A DNA stretch of 44,434 bases. It comes from Halothiobacillus sp. GTDB lineage: Bacteria > Pseudomonadota > Gammaproteobacteria > Halothiobacillales > Halothiobacillaceae. The notes beneath the pieces are model-generated. The model saw only the letters and a program-made list of their open reading frames with translations. It was not told the origin of the DNA and did not search any database. Both the position numbers and the translations under genes were made by a program. Positions 16,111 through 24,892 of the stretch are shown here, piece after piece; the first letter of the stretch is position 1; each line of letters starts with the position of its first letter. Where the stretch lies: positions 1 through 44,434 of the forward strand of contig JAGXHU010000020.1 in NCBI GenBank assembly GCA_024636015.1, given 5' to 3'.

Positions 16111-17177
16111 GCCGACGTCCCCTTGCCGGATGCCGGCGGGCGCGGAATAACCAGTTTGACCCGGTAGTGTTGATCCACGATGCCCGTTCGCAGCGTAGCC
16201 GCCTCGCCGAACATCAGGGCTAATCGATCCCGAATATTGGCCAATGAGATCCCGTTGCCGTTCGTGTCTGCGGGGGCGTTTTCCACGAGCGGGTTGTCGA
16301 TCACGATGCTGACCGACAAGGCGCTGACTAGGCAGTACAGACGAATGGCACAGGGCATGGTGCTGCGTTCGGCACTATGGCGCACAGCATTTTCCAGTAA
16401 AGGCTGCAGCGTTAGAACGGGTAACGGAATATCGGGCAGAGGTTCGGCAGGCAGAGATTCCTCCACGGATAGACGGTCGCCCAATCGCCATTGTTCCAGA
16501 GCCAGATAACGCCGTGCCAACTCCAACTCATCGGAGAGACGTGAAACATCGCCGGCATGGAGCGCCGCCCGAAAAATAGAGGCCAGATTCAGCACGGCCG
16601 ATTCGGCGGCCTTGGGGTCGGTGTCGATCAATGCGGCGACGGTATTCAGGCTGTTGAACAGAAAATGCGGGCGAATCCGGGCATGAAGCGCGTCCAGCTC
16701 GGCCTTGGTTTGTGCCGTCAGTTGTCGGGCCTTGCTCAAATGAAGGGAGAATATCCAGATGCCGACCGCACCGACCACGGAAGCTATTGCTTGATTGTGC
16801 AGAAGAAACTGCCCCTGTGATTCGGTTGATTGCCAGCCAAGCTGGGTCAGCGACTGGTAGGCGAACAGGCTCACGATCGAAGTGACCACCAATAAAATAC
16901 CCATGACGCTCAGCAGCAGGGGCGTGAGGCTCAATGCGCTCAAGGGCCGTCGCAGGGTGCACAACAAACCCACCGTGAGCAGGGCAACCCAGGCCGTAAA
17001 CCAGGCCGTCGTACCCAGGCGAATCCAGCGGTCTTCGCTGGCGCCGGGTGCAATGGCCAGCAACAGGGCCAGACAGAAGGCTAGCAACAGGGTGATCAGC
17101 AGGATGCGTGGTGTGCAAAACGCGGGCAGTGCGGAAGAGCGCAGGCGGGTGTCCGGTTTTCTTTGGGTGGGCGCCAT
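16107..17177 (-). CDS. algZ: LytS/AlgZ-type sensor histidine kinase
   Basis: The 356-residue kinase has about four membrane segments in its first 145 residues and no large periplasmic domain. The His_kinase block follows with ARIRPHFLFNSLNTVAALID (His171 is the expected phosphorylation site), LTLQPLLENAVRHS as N-box and GNGISLANIRDRL as the ATP-binding glycine box. This is the AlgZ/FimS group, partner of AlgR. AGGAGA lies about 6 nt before the ATG. The gene is divergent from argH with about 180 nt between, where both promoters must lie. Confidence 0.92.
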   Translation of the reverse strand: MAPTQRKPDTRLRSSALPAFCTPRILLITLLLAFCLALLLAIAPGASEDRWIRLGTTAWFTAWVALLTVGLLCTLRRPLSALSLTPLLLSVMGILLVVTSIVSLFAYQSLTQLGWQSTESQGQFLLHNQAIASVVGAVGIWIFSLHLSKARQLTAQTKAELDALHARIRPHFLFNSLNTVAALIDTDPKAAESAVLNLASIFRAALHAGDVSRLSDELELARRYLALEQWRLGDRLSVEESLPAEPLPDIPLPVLTLQPLLENAVRHSAERSTMPCAIRLYCLVSALSVSIVIDNPLVENAPADTNGNGISLANIRDRLALMFGEAATLRTGIVDQHYRVKLVIPRPPASGKGTSA

Positions 17178-17356
17178 GACGATCTCCTTGTCGTGGAACA
17201 GTTTGTCCGAGGGGGAGCCGGGTTTGTTCCAGTCATCGGTTCAACCCCGGGGCGGATTTTGGGCATCGCATCGGTCCCGCAGGGTATGGGTAAACAGCGG
17301 GTTCCCTGCCTGCGATATACTACCGCAATCTTTCGAACCACACCGAGAAGCACGCC

Positions 17357-18793
17357 ATGATCCGACCCGACGAGCAAACCCCTGATCAGACTCACGACCT
17401 GCCCCTGGTCAAACTGTGGGGCGGCCGGTTCGATGAGCCGACCGATGCCTTCGTGGAAGCCTTTACGGCATCGATCGGCTTTGATCAGCGGCTGTATCGG
17501 GAGGACATCGCCGGATCGATCGCCCATGCCCGGATGCTGGCCAAGGTCGGCGTGCTGACGACGGATGAATGCGACAAGATCGTTCAGGGCCTGAACGGTA
17601 TTCAGTTCGATATCGAGCGCGGCGATTTCGCTTGGGTGGTGGCCTACGAAGACGTGCACATGAATATCGAGGCCCGATTGATCGACCGGATCGGCGACGT
17701 CGGCAAGAAATTGCATACGGGCCGTTCGCGCAACGACCAGGTGGCCACTGATGTCCGCCTGCATCTGCGGGCGGCGATCGATCGTATTCAGATCGAGCTC
17801 AAGCGCCTGCGTTCAGGGCTGGTCGATCTGGCTGACCGCGAGGCCGATACCGTGATGCCGGGATTCACCCACCTGCAGGTGGCCCAACCGGTCAGCTTTG
17901 GCCATCACCTGCTGGCCTGGTATGAAATGCTCACCCGCGATGCCGAGCGCCTGGTGGATGTGCGTCGACGTGTGAACGTATTGCCTCTGGGTTCGGCGGC
18001 GCTGGCGGGTACTTCCTATCCGCTGGATCGCGCCTATGTGGCCGAGCAGCTGGGTTTCGAAGGGGTGAGCCGCAATTCGCTGGATGCCGTATCCGATCGG
18101 GATTTCGCCATCGAATTCCTGTCCGCCGCTGCGCTCACCATGATGCACCTCTCGCGCATGAGCGAGGAGTTGGTCCTCTGGACCTCCGCCCAGTTCGGTT
18201 TTGTTGATCTGCCCGATCGGTTCTGCACCGGCAGCTCGATCATGCCGCAGAAGAAGAATCCCGATGTGCCCGAACTCGTGCGCGGCAAAACCGGCCGGGT
18301 CTACGGTGATCTGTTTGCCCTGCTCACGTTGATGAAAGGCCAGCCGCTGGCCTACAACAAGGACAACCAGGAAGACAAGGAACCCCTGTTCGACGCTATC
18401 GACACGCTGCTTGGCTCCCTGCGTGCCTTCGCCGACATGATCCCCGCGCTGCAGCCCAACCGGGATCGGATGCGTACGGCGGCCCGTCAGGGGTTCTCCA
18501 CCGCGACCGACCTGGCCGATTATCTGGTGCGTCTGGGCATACCGTTCCGGGATGCGCACGAGATCGTGGGCCGCGCGGTCCGTCATGCCCAAAACGAGGG
18601 CTGTGATCTGGCCGACCTGTCTCTAACCGTCCTGCAGGGGTTTTCCGCGAAAATCACGGAGGAAGTCTTTTCGGTGCTGACGCTGGAAGGCAGCCTGGCC
18701 GCGCGAAATATTGAAGGCGGAACCGCCCCGGCACAGGTGCGCAAGCAGGTCGCCTTGGCGCGTGCAGTGCTGACGAGCCAGCAGACCGATTGA
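17357..18793 (+). CDS. argH: Argininosuccinate lyase
   Basis: The 478-residue enzyme splits argininosuccinate to arginine and fumarate, the last step of arginine synthesis. It has LWGGRF at the start, the active-site loops [11 protein letters not shown] and TPGFTHLQ-like [11 protein letters not shown], and the fumarase/lyase signature [12 protein letters not shown] (about 292-303) with the catalytic serine. The length is slightly above the common 460 because of an N-terminal lead of about 20 residues. A TATACT hexamer at 17316-17321 could be a -10, without a good -35. Confidence 0.97.
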   Translation: MIRPDEQTPDQTHDLPLVKLWGGRFDEPTDAFVEAFTASIGFDQRLYREDIAGSIAHARMLAKVGVLTTDECDKIVQGLNGIQFDIERGDFAWVVAYEDVHMNIEARLIDRIGDVGKKLHTGRSRNDQVATDVRLHLRAAIDRIQIELKRLRSGLVDLADREADTVMPGFTHLQVAQPVSFGHHLLAWYEMLTRDAERLVDVRRRVNVLPLGSAALAGTSYPLDRAYVAEQLGFEGVSRNSLDAVSDRDFAIEFLSAAALTMMHLSRMSEELVLWTSAQFGFVDLPDRFCTGSSIMPQKKNPDVPELVRGKTGRVYGDLFALLTLMKGQPLAYNKDNQEDKEPLFDAIDTLLGSLRAFADMIPALQPNRDRMRTAARQGFSTATDLADYLVRLGIPFRDAHEIVGRAVRHAQNEGCDLADLSLTVLQGFSAKITEEVFSVLTLEGSLAARNIEGGTAPAQVRKQVALARAVLTSQQTD

Positions 18794-18913
18794 TCGAGCG
18801 CCCTGCGCACAGGCGTCATCGAGTTTTATGAATTGCGCGTTAAGCTGAGAATACCTGTGCTTGTCACCAAGGAGCAGGTGTTCGCCATCACGTCAATTCA
18901 AAAGGATGCTGCC

Positions 18914-19168
18914 ATGTGGAAAGATGTACTGTTTTTTGATGTCATGCTCACCCCGAAGATCATCACCTTCGTCTACTGGCTCTTGTTGCTGGGCGTCGTG
19001 CTGAGTGGGTTGGGTGCCATGTTTGCCGGTGGTTTTTCATTCGGGGGCTTTTTCAAAGGCGTGCTGTATATCGGCTTTGGTGCGCTGGGTGTACGGATCT
19101 GGAGTGAATTGATGATTGTGCTGTTTAAGATCAACAGTAATATCCAGAAACTGGCTGATAAGACCTGA
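18914..19168 (+). CDS. DUF4282 small membrane protein
   Basis: The 84-residue protein has two membrane helices (about 19-39 and 48-65) within a DUF4282 pattern: LFFDVMLTPKIITFVYWLLLLG, a glycine-phenylalanine-rich turn (FAGGFSFGGFF) and RIWSELMIVLFKINSNIQ. Function of the family is unknown. The ATG at 18914 has AAAGGA about 8 nt upstream; an in-frame extension to 18833 has no ribosome-binding site and no family resemblance. A strong terminator follows, so it is probably transcribed alone or with argH. Confidence 0.82.
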   Translation: MWKDVLFFDVMLTPKIITFVYWLLLLGVVLSGLGAMFAGGFSFGGFFKGVLYIGFGALGVRIWSELMIVLFKINSNIQKLADKT

Positions 19169-19222
19169 TTGCAGCGTTTCTGGCGGATTCGTCCCCGGAA
19201 ACGGCTTCAGGCGCAAGGGTTC

Positions 19223-19259
19223 GGCCAGTCGGTGTTTTGCCGATTGGCCTTTTGCTTTT
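19223..19259 (+). terminator. Rho-independent terminator after the DUF4282 gene
   Basis: GGCCAGTCGG (19223-19232) pairs with CCGATTGGCC (19240-19249, one G-U pair) around a 7-nt T-rich loop, followed by TTTTGCTTTT. Confidence 0.9.
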
Positions 19260-19340
19260 CAGGGATTAGCCGGTGACGATCATCGGGTGTATTCACTGGG
19301 CGTCAAATTTCTCGAACGTGAATCAGGGCAGGTGGTGGCG

Positions 19341-19733
19341 ATGGAATCAGAACGTTTTCAGCGGGGCTGGGCAAAGCTGCAGGAAATCGATGGCGCAGCC
19401 GGTGAGCGGGTCATCGATGCACTGAAGGATATCGCGCCGGATCTGGGGCGGTTCATTATTGAGTTTCCATTTGGTGATGTGTATTCCCGTCCGGGACTCG
19501 GGCTCAAGGAGCGCGAGATCGTCACGGTGTCCGCGCTTGCAGCGATGGGCAACGCGCTGCCGCAATTGAAGATACACATCCATGCGGCGCTGAATGTGGG
19601 CTGCACGCGTCAGGAAATTGTCGAGATCATGATTCAGATGGCGGTGTATGCGGGGTTCCCGGCTGCACTGAATGGCATGTTTGCCGCCAAGGAAGTTTTT
19701 GCCGAGCGGGATGCGGACGATCAGGCGAACTGA
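19341..19733 (+). CDS. Carboxymuconolactone decarboxylase-family protein (AhpD-like fold)
   Basis: The 130-residue protein has the CMD fold: FGDVYSRPGLGLKEREIVTVSALAAMG, then HIHAALNVGCTRQEIVEIMIQMAVYAGFPAALNGM. The usual CxxC of AhpD peroxidase partners is absent; only one cysteine (in VGCTRQE) is seen, so thiol-peroxidase activity is not supported and the role is open (gamma-carboxymuconolactone decarboxylase-like lactonases are one option). No aromatic-degradation genes are nearby. ATG 19341 is preceded by AGGTGG at a 6-nt spacing; the frame extends upstream but runs into the terminator of the previous gene. Confidence 0.85.
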   Translation: MESERFQRGWAKLQEIDGAAGERVIDALKDIAPDLGRFIIEFPFGDVYSRPGLGLKEREIVTVSALAAMGNALPQLKIHIHAALNVGCTRQEIVEIMIQMAVYAGFPAALNGMFAAKEVFAERDADDQAN

Positions 19734-19761
19734 ATCGGCCTTAAAATTCAGGATTGAACCG

Positions 19762-20397
19762 TCAGACCGAAGCGGTGGCTGATAGGTTACTGAGCCAATC
19801 GGCCATATCGGCCAGTTCATCGGGAATGATGCTGTGTTCCATGGCGTAGCTGTGTTGCGTGATGGCCGTCATGCCGAGGGCGCGCAAATGGGCGGCGGTG
19901 CTGTCCGCCGACATGTGTGGGACGACATCGTCTTGCGTGCCGTGACCGATGAACACCGGCAGGGTCAGACGGTCGGCCGGTACGGCGAACGATGCGCGGG
20001 CCGGTAGCCAGGTCGAGAGCAGGAGCACCCCCAGCGGCGGCCGGGTGGTCGTCATCGCGGCGCGTAATGCGACCACGCCACCCTGGGAAAAACCACCGAT
20101 CACGAAGGGCTGATCGCCGATGCGCTGCTGAATCAGCCGGGTTATGTTTTCCACGGTGGACTGAATGCCTGCTTCATCTACCGGTGCCGTGCGGTCGAGT
20201 CCGTAGATGTCGAACCAGCTGGGCATTACATAGCCATTGTTGACGGTGACCGGGACACTGGGGGCATCCGGGGTGTGAATCTCATAAGCGCCGGGCGCCA
20301 GGTTGGCCTGCTCCGCCAGCAGTCGCCCCACGGGGGCCAGATCGTCACCCTGAGCGCCCAGGCCATGGAGCAGGAAAATATGTAGCGTTTGATTCAT
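19762..20397 (-). CDS. Alpha/beta-hydrolase, carboxylesterase/phospholipase family
   Basis: The 211-residue enzyme has the family marks of small cytosolic carboxylesterases (EstB/YpfH type): LLHGLGAQGDDL oxyanion region, nucleophile elbow GGFSQGG (about 101-107), acid loop GHGTQDDVVP (about 151-160) and catalytic histidine in AMEHSI. PSWFDIYG is also typical. The natural substrate is unknown. It converges on the carboxymuconolactone-type gene and is divergent from pdxH. No clear ribosome-binding site precedes its ATG. Confidence 0.92.
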   Translation of the reverse strand: MNQTLHIFLLHGLGAQGDDLAPVGRLLAEQANLAPGAYEIHTPDAPSVPVTVNNGYVMPSWFDIYGLDRTAPVDEAGIQSTVENITRLIQQRIGDQPFVIGGFSQGGVVALRAAMTTTRPPLGVLLLSTWLPARASFAVPADRLTLPVFIGHGTQDDVVPHMSADSTAAHLRALGMTAITQHSYAMEHSIIPDELADMADWLSNLSATASV

Positions 20398-20606
20398 GAA
20401 GCATCACAGAAATTGGGAACAATTTCTTAATTGTAGCCCAGGGTTCCCTTCGCGCCGGTGATGATTGTTCGGGTGAGTTCCCTGTATCGCCCCTCGTGTT
20501 GAGTGCGCGGTAGGCCGGGTTGGTTTTCCAGATGGACGGGCGGGCCTGTTAAAGTAGGCTTCGTGTTCAGGGCGTCCGGTCCCATTAGCTGAATTGTCGA
20601 GGTCCC

Positions 20607-21281
20607 ATGACTGATTCCCCCATCGATCGATCCGAATTCGACCACCGGTCCGTCCGGCGTGATTTTGTGTTTGGTGAATTGCATCGGCCGGACCTCTCGC
20701 CGAATCCGGTGGATCAGCTCCAACACTGGTTGTCTGCCGCCGAGGCCGCCGGCAACTTCGACCCGACGGCCATGTGTCTGTCGACCGCGAGCGCAGCGGG
20801 TCGGCCATCATCCCGTTATGTGCTGCTCAAGCATCTGGATGTCCGGGGTCTATGCTTCTATACCGACAGCCGGAGTCGCAAGGGCCGCGAGCTGGCCGAG
20901 AATCCGTTTGCGGCTCTGGCGTTCTACTGGCCGGAAACGGATCGACAGGTTCGGGTTGTCGGCCGGGTGGAACGCTTATCCGAGGCGGACGCCGAGGACT
21001 ACTTTCAGCAACGCCCGCTCAAATCGCGCATGGCGGCGGCCGCCTCGATCCAGAGCACACCGATCGATGCCCGGACGGATCTGGAAGCCCGGTATCACGC
21101 CATCGAAACCCAATATCCCGAGGGCGACGTGCCGCGAAACCCGGCCTGGGGCGGTTTTCGACTGGTGCCGGACGAATGGGAGTTCTGGCAGGGGCGGCCT
21201 TCGCGGCTGCATGATCGGTTTGTCTATCTACCCGATTTGAGTGATGCACAAACATGGCAGATTCAGCGATTGATGCCGTGA
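20607..21281 (+). CDS. pdxH: Pyridoxamine 5'-phosphate oxidase
   Basis: The 224-residue FMN enzyme oxidises pyridoxine/pyridoxamine phosphate to pyridoxal phosphate. It shows the FMN-binding [25 protein letters not shown] region, [19 protein letters not shown], the QSTPI segment and the C-terminal [23 protein letters not shown] substrate motif. GAGGTCCC precedes the ATG. The last 28 nt overlap the ung start. Confidence 0.96.
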   Translation: MTDSPIDRSEFDHRSVRRDFVFGELHRPDLSPNPVDQLQHWLSAAEAAGNFDPTAMCLSTASAAGRPSSRYVLLKHLDVRGLCFYTDSRSRKGRELAENPFAALAFYWPETDRQVRVVGRVERLSEADAEDYFQQRPLKSRMAAAASIQSTPIDARTDLEARYHAIETQYPEGDVPRNPAWGGFRLVPDEWEFWQGRPSRLHDRFVYLPDLSDAQTWQIQRLMP

Positions 21282-21970
21282 CCGAAAACAATCCCCCCCT
21301 GGAGCCCGGCTGGTGGTCGGTGCTGGAACCGATCTTCGCTACGGAAGCCATCGATCGGTTGCGGGATTTTCTGCGCACGGAATTGCGGGCGGGAAAACAG
21401 GTGTTGCCTGCCAAGACAGACTGGTTCAATGCCTTCAATGCCGCCCCGTTCGATCAGGTGCGGGTCGTTATTCTTGGCCAGGACCCCTACCCCACGCCCG
21501 GTCACGCGCACGGCCTGAGTTTTTCGGTCCGTCCCGATGTGCGCCCGTTACCGAAATCGCTGATCAATATCTTCAAGGAGATGGCGAGCGATCTTGGCAT
21601 CCACAACACCGCCGGCGATCTGACGCCGTGGGCGAATCAGGGCGTGCTTTTGCTGAATGCGGTGCTGACGGTGCCGGCCCGACAGCCGGCGGGGCATCAG
21701 AATCAGGGCTGGGAGCTGATTACTGATGCGGCGATCACTGCGCTCGCTGCCCGGTCGAAACCGGTCGTATTCGTGCTCTGGGGGGCGGCGGCCCAGCGCA
21801 AGGCGGCCTTGATTGCGCCGCACAATAACAACCAGCGTCATCTCATCATCCAGAGTCCGCATCCCTCGCCGTTATCTGCCTATCGCGGGTTTTTCGGGTC
21901 GCATCCGTTTTCCCGCATCAACGAGTTTCTCGTACAACAGGGCGAACCGCCGATCGACTGGCGCACCTGA
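21254..21970 (+). CDS. ung: Uracil-DNA glycosylase
   Basis: The 238-residue enzyme removes uracil from DNA, the first step of base excision repair. The catalytic water-activating loop [16 protein letters not shown] (Asp77), LLLNAVLTV, and the leucine-intercalation motif [13 protein letters not shown] with the catalytic His are all present. I kept ATG 21254, which lies inside pdxH; GTG 21278 is another possible start, and neither has a strong ribosome-binding site, which suits coupling to pdxH translation. It converges on radC. Confidence 0.96.
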   Translation: MADSAIDAVTENNPPLEPGWWSVLEPIFATEAIDRLRDFLRTELRAGKQVLPAKTDWFNAFNAAPFDQVRVVILGQDPYPTPGHAHGLSFSVRPDVRPLPKSLINIFKEMASDLGIHNTAGDLTPWANQGVLLLNAVLTVPARQPAGHQNQGWELITDAAITALAARSKPVVFVLWGAAAQRKAALIAPHNNNQRHLIIQSPHPSPLSAYRGFFGSHPFSRINEFLVQQGEPPIDWRT

Positions 21971-22013
21971 CCTAAAGGGTGCTGCCAGCGGCGTACCATT
22001 CAATTGTTTGTGT

Positions 22014-22685
22014 TCAGATCATTCCGCGTTCGGCCAGCGACGTACACTGGTCGCCGACGATGATGTGATCGAGCAGACGCACGTCGATCAGACCCAGTGC
22101 ATCACGTAACCGAACGGTGAGTTCCTGATCGGCCCGGCTCGGTTCAGCAATGCCGGAGGGGTGGTTGTGCGCGAGGATGACGGCCGCGGCGTTGTGACGC
22201 AGCACCGCCTTGATCACCTCGCGGGGATGCACGGCGGCCTGGTTGATCGTGCCGTAAAACAGGCGCTCGAAAGCCAGCACCCGGTGTTGGTTATCCAGGA
22301 ACAGCACGGCAAAGATTTCCTGAGGACTGTCGCGCAGTTCCGCCTGCAGGAAGCGGCGGGTTGCCTCGGGGGAGTCGATGATCGAACCGGCGGCCAGTTC
22401 CTCGGCAAAATGACGCTTAGCCAAGGCCAGCACAGCCTGGAGCTGGGCATATTTCGCGTCGCCCAGGCCCTTGGCGGCGGTGAAGGCCGTGCGCGGGGCA
22501 CCGAGCAAGCCGCGAACCCCGCCGAAATGCGTGAGCAGGTCGCGGGCAAGGTCGACCGCAGAACGGCCCGCCACGCCGGTACGCAGAAAAATCGCCAGCA
22601 GTTCGGCGTCCGAAAGGGCTTCGGCCCCCTGTTTCAATAATCGCTCACGTGGCCGTTCATCGGCCGGCCAGTCGGTAATTGCCAT
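22014..22685 (-). CDS. radC: RadC/YeeS-family JAMM protein
   Basis: The 223-residue protein has the N-terminal helix-hairpin-helix-like part ([27 protein letters not shown]) and a JAB/MPN domain with the metal motif HNHPSG-x-AEPS-xxD (about residues 170-185). RadC was named as a DNA repair gene, but its biochemical role is unsettled. ATG 22685 has AAGGAG 8 nt upstream; the GTG one codon earlier is less likely. It follows the RiPP cluster by 66 nt on the same strand. Confidence 0.94.
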   Translation of the reverse strand: MAITDWPADERPRERLLKQGAEALSDAELLAIFLRTGVAGRSAVDLARDLLTHFGGVRGLLGAPRTAFTAAKGLGDAKYAQLQAVLALAKRHFAEELAAGSIIDSPEATRRFLQAELRDSPQEIFAVLFLDNQHRVLAFERLFYGTINQAAVHPREVIKAVLRHNAAAVILAHNHPSGIAEPSRADQELTVRLRDALGLIDVRLLDHIIVGDQCTSLAERGMI

Positions 22686-22751
22686 CACTTTTCTCCTTGT
22701 GTTGGGCTTGTGTTTTCTTCCTTGGGTCAGCCGTTCTGGGGGGCGCTGTTC

Positions 22752-23540
22752 CTATGGGAACGGATTGACCGATGACGTTGTGCGGGCTTCGGTCAAAGGG
22801 CTGGCCCCCAGAATGATCCGATCCGCATGCCAGGTTTCAAGCTGTGCCTGGGCGGTGTGTCGGGTCTCTTCGACGGGTAGATCCAGTTGTTGGCAGAGTT
22901 GGGCGATGATCTCAGTTCCGGACGCCTCGGGATTTTCGTCGATCAGGGCCAGCAGCAACGCACTGGCGGCTGAAAGCACCTGGGTCTGGATGAGTCCCTC
23001 CGGGTCGCGCAGCAGGCACAGAAAGGTCGGCTGGGTTGCGGCTTTGTTCGTGGGGGACCAGTTTTTGTCATGGACCGGAAAGTCGCTTTCAAAGAGGAGA
23101 CATTCGGGATTGACGATCGGATGGCCGGCCCGCAAATCGCCGACAGGGTCCAGCCCCGTGGGCAGATCCAAATCTTCGGCACTGCGCAATTCGAAGGCGG
23201 CCAGCTCGAATGCAGCCAATTCTTCCTGACCCGGTGTCAGGGCAAGATCTTCCTGTTCGGCGAGAAAGTCGGTAAATCGGGCGGGCACGTCGGCCAGAAA
23301 AGGCGAGTGTTGTGGCGTGTGGCGGAAAAACATTTGGGTCAAGATCGCCCATTGACCGGAAGTTAAGCTGGCTTTGAAGCGTACGAACGTGTTTTCCAGC
23401 ACGCCGTCAAAGTTGTTGAAAAATAATTGGTGATACTGCCGCATGCGGCCAGGATCACAACCCTCGGGCAGGAGTGCCCGGTCCGGATCGCGGATATAGG
23501 CGGCAAACTGATGTTGCAGGGCTCGGAAGTCCGGATTCAT
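22752..23540 (-). CDS. DUF2063 partner protein of an MNIO RiPP cluster (BufC/HvfC-like)
   Basis: The 262-residue protein has the N-terminal DUF2063 helical domain (LQHQFAAYIRD ... RMRQYHQLFFNNFDGVLENTFVRFK ... QHSPFLADVPARFTDFL) and a second part with FLCLLRDPEGLIQTQVLSAASALLLALIDE, the C-terminal winged-helix-like region of this family. In bufferin, HvfA and methanobactin-type clusters this protein (BufC/HvfC/MbnC) binds the DUF692 enzyme and presents the precursor peptide. Older annotation calls it a putative DNA-binding domain. Its start overlaps the DUF692 stop by 4 nt, so the two are cotranslated. Confidence 0.9.
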   Translation of the reverse strand: MNPDFRALQHQFAAYIRDPDRALLPEGCDPGRMRQYHQLFFNNFDGVLENTFVRFKASLTSGQWAILTQMFFRHTPQHSPFLADVPARFTDFLAEQEDLALTPGQEELAAFELAAFELRSAEDLDLPTGLDPVGDLRAGHPIVNPECLLFESDFPVHDKNWSPTNKAATQPTFLCLLRDPEGLIQTQVLSAASALLLALIDENPEASGTEIIAQLCQQLDLPVEETRHTAQAQLETWHADRIILGASPLTEARTTSSVNPFP

Positions 23541-24412
23541 GCCGCATTCCCGGTCTGAGCTGCCGATGCGGCGAGGGACCGTATGGTGGCAACCTCAGCC
23601 ATCAGATCGCCGAGTGGCGGGATTTCGAAATCCCGCTCCAACAGGGTGGGTATCGGCCCAAAGCGGCGATAGGTATGTGCCAGGAGTGACCACACCGGGT
23701 CACTAACTGCGGCGCCATGGGTGTCGATAATCAGATTCGGTTCAAGCTGCAGGTGGCCCGCAACATGGAGATAGCGCACGCGTTCGGGTGGAATCCGGTC
23801 GATAAAAGCAGCCGGATCGTAGCCATGGTTGACGCTGTTGACATACACATTGTTCACGTCGAGCAGCAGATCGCAATCGGCCCGCTCCAGGATGGTGGTG
23901 ATAAAGGTCAACTCGTCGAGTTCGGCGGTGGGCGCGGTGTAGTACGACACATTTTCCAGCACCAGCCGTTGTCCCAGCAGATCCTGCACCCGAGCGATGC
24001 GCTCCACCACGTGCTGAATGGCCGCTTCGGTAAAGGGAATCGGCATCAGGTCGTAGAGATGGGCATTGTCGTTGCAGAAAGAGAGATGCTCGCTGTACAG
24101 CACCGGCTGGTAGCGGTCGAGAAATTGCTTGATGGCCCGAATGAAGGTGTCATCAAGTGGGGCGGGGCCGCCGATCGAGAGTGACAGTCCATGGGTATAA
24201 AGGGGATAGCGATCGAGAAGGGCTTCGAAGCGTCGCTTGACGGGGCCACCGAGACGCAGCCAGTTCTCCGGGGCGACTTCGATGAAGTCTAAAGCGGGCT
24301 GATTGTGTTCAATCTCGTGCATCAGACTGCCACGCCGCAGTCCGATTCCGACATCGACCGACTCTGCCTGGGCAGCGTCAGGCATTTTCTGAGGGAGCGA
24401 CAGGTGATTCAA
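23537..24412 (-). CDS. DUF692 multinuclear non-haem iron oxidase (BufB/HvfB-like)
   Basis: The 291-residue protein is a DUF692 TIM-barrel enzyme (MNIO family). Expected iron ligands are visible along the barrel: THGLSLSIGG (His), YSEHLSF (Glu/His), LENVSYY (Glu), LLDVNNVYVNSVNHG (Asp/Asn), YLHVAGH (His) and IDTHGA (Asp/His). Characterised relatives (MbnB, TglH, ChrH, BufB, HvfB) oxidise cysteines of a ribosomal peptide into oxazolone, thiooxazole or related groups. It sits 66 nt after a secreted two-cysteine peptide and overlaps the partner gene, so modification of that peptide is the likely job. Confidence 0.93.
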   Translation of the reverse strand: MNHLSLPQKMPDAAQAESVDVGIGLRRGSLMHEIEHNQPALDFIEVAPENWLRLGGPVKRRFEALLDRYPLYTHGLSLSIGGPAPLDDTFIRAIKQFLDRYQPVLYSEHLSFCNDNAHLYDLMPIPFTEAAIQHVVERIARVQDLLGQRLVLENVSYYTAPTAELDELTFITTILERADCDLLLDVNNVYVNSVNHGYDPAAFIDRIPPERVRYLHVAGHLQLEPNLIIDTHGAAVSDPVWSLLAHTYRRFGPIPTLLERDFEIPPLGDLMAEVATIRSLAASAAQTGNAA

Positions 24413-24478
24413 GAAACACTTCTTGCCTGGATGGCCATCCGGAGCCAGGTTGGAACCTGAGTGCCCGGAGGCCGCTTA

Positions 24479-24706
24479 TCAGCTCTTATTTTCGGACTTG
24501 GTGGTGGTCTTGCTGTCTTTCTTCATGTTGCCGCCGCAGGAGCCGTTGCCGCCGCAGGCCATTTCGGCCAGTTGGACGGTGCTGCCCTGGGTTGTCTGGC
24601 TGCTGAAAGTATGGCCTTGCGTGGCCGCAACGGCGGATCCGGCAGTCATGGCGGCGGCAATGGCGGTGGATGCGAGTATCATTTTGGTGCGTGTACGGGT
24701 TTTCAT
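24479..24706 (-). CDS. Secreted two-cysteine precursor peptide of the MNIO cluster (bufferin/HvfA-like)
   Basis: The 75-residue peptide has a Sec-type signal (basic MKTRTRTK, hydrophobic 9-27, cleavage near AVA-AT). The mature part is short and carries only two cysteines, 51 and 57, in ACGGNGSCGGN, before a lysine/threonine/serine-rich tail. The CGG-x3-CGG-like repeat recalls the EGKCG repeats of HvfA-type precursors but is not identical, and it lacks the four-cysteine layout of DUF2282 bufferins. ATG 24706 has GGAGA 6-8 nt upstream; an in-frame TTG at 24718 is unlikely. It is the first gene of precursor/DUF692/DUF2063. A metal-binding role (copper buffering in known bufferins) is inference. 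Confidence 0.85.
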   Translation of the reverse strand: MKTRTRTKMILASTAIAAAMTAGSAVAATQGHTFSSQTTQGSTVQLAEMACGGNGSCGGNMKKDSKTTTKSENKS

Positions 24707-24757
24707 CTGTTTCTCCAATCGAGGGGTGGTTCGGAAGGTGTGTGCGCTAAGAGATTC

Positions 24758-24786
24758 TTTATAGCGTTTGACGGGGCCGGAAGCAA
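24758..24786 (-). promoter_or_regulatory. Probable sigma-70 promoter of the RiPP cluster
   Basis: Read on the reverse strand: -35 TTGCTT (24781-24786), 17-nt spacer, -10 TATAAA (24758-24763), about 51 nt before the precursor ATG. The -10 and spacing are good, the -35 is modest. Confidence 0.5.
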
Positions 24787-24799
24787 ACCTATCGGCAAT

Positions 24800-24823
24800 C
24801 TATGCCCTGTGAATAAGGCATAG
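24800..24823. repeat. Perfect inverted repeat just upstream of the RiPP promoter
   Basis: CTATGCC (24800-24806) and GGCATAG (24817-24823) form a perfect 7-bp palindrome with a 10-nt centre, ending 13 nt upstream of the proposed -35. The position suits an activator site; it also lies 70 nt past the thioredoxin-fold gene stop, but no U-run follows it, so a terminator is less likely. Confidence 0.5.
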
Positions 24824-24892
24824 TAATTCTAGGGTTATTGCACGAAGTGGCCCGCAAAAGCTGATTGGCTGCCTTTGGCAATAAGAAGATCT

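Noticed and set aside
17163..17360. 65-codon ORF ending in an ATGA overlap with argH
   Set aside because: Unlike the rlmJ leader it has no ribosome-binding site, begins at the algZ start region and must contain the divergent promoters; the overlap is likely chance.
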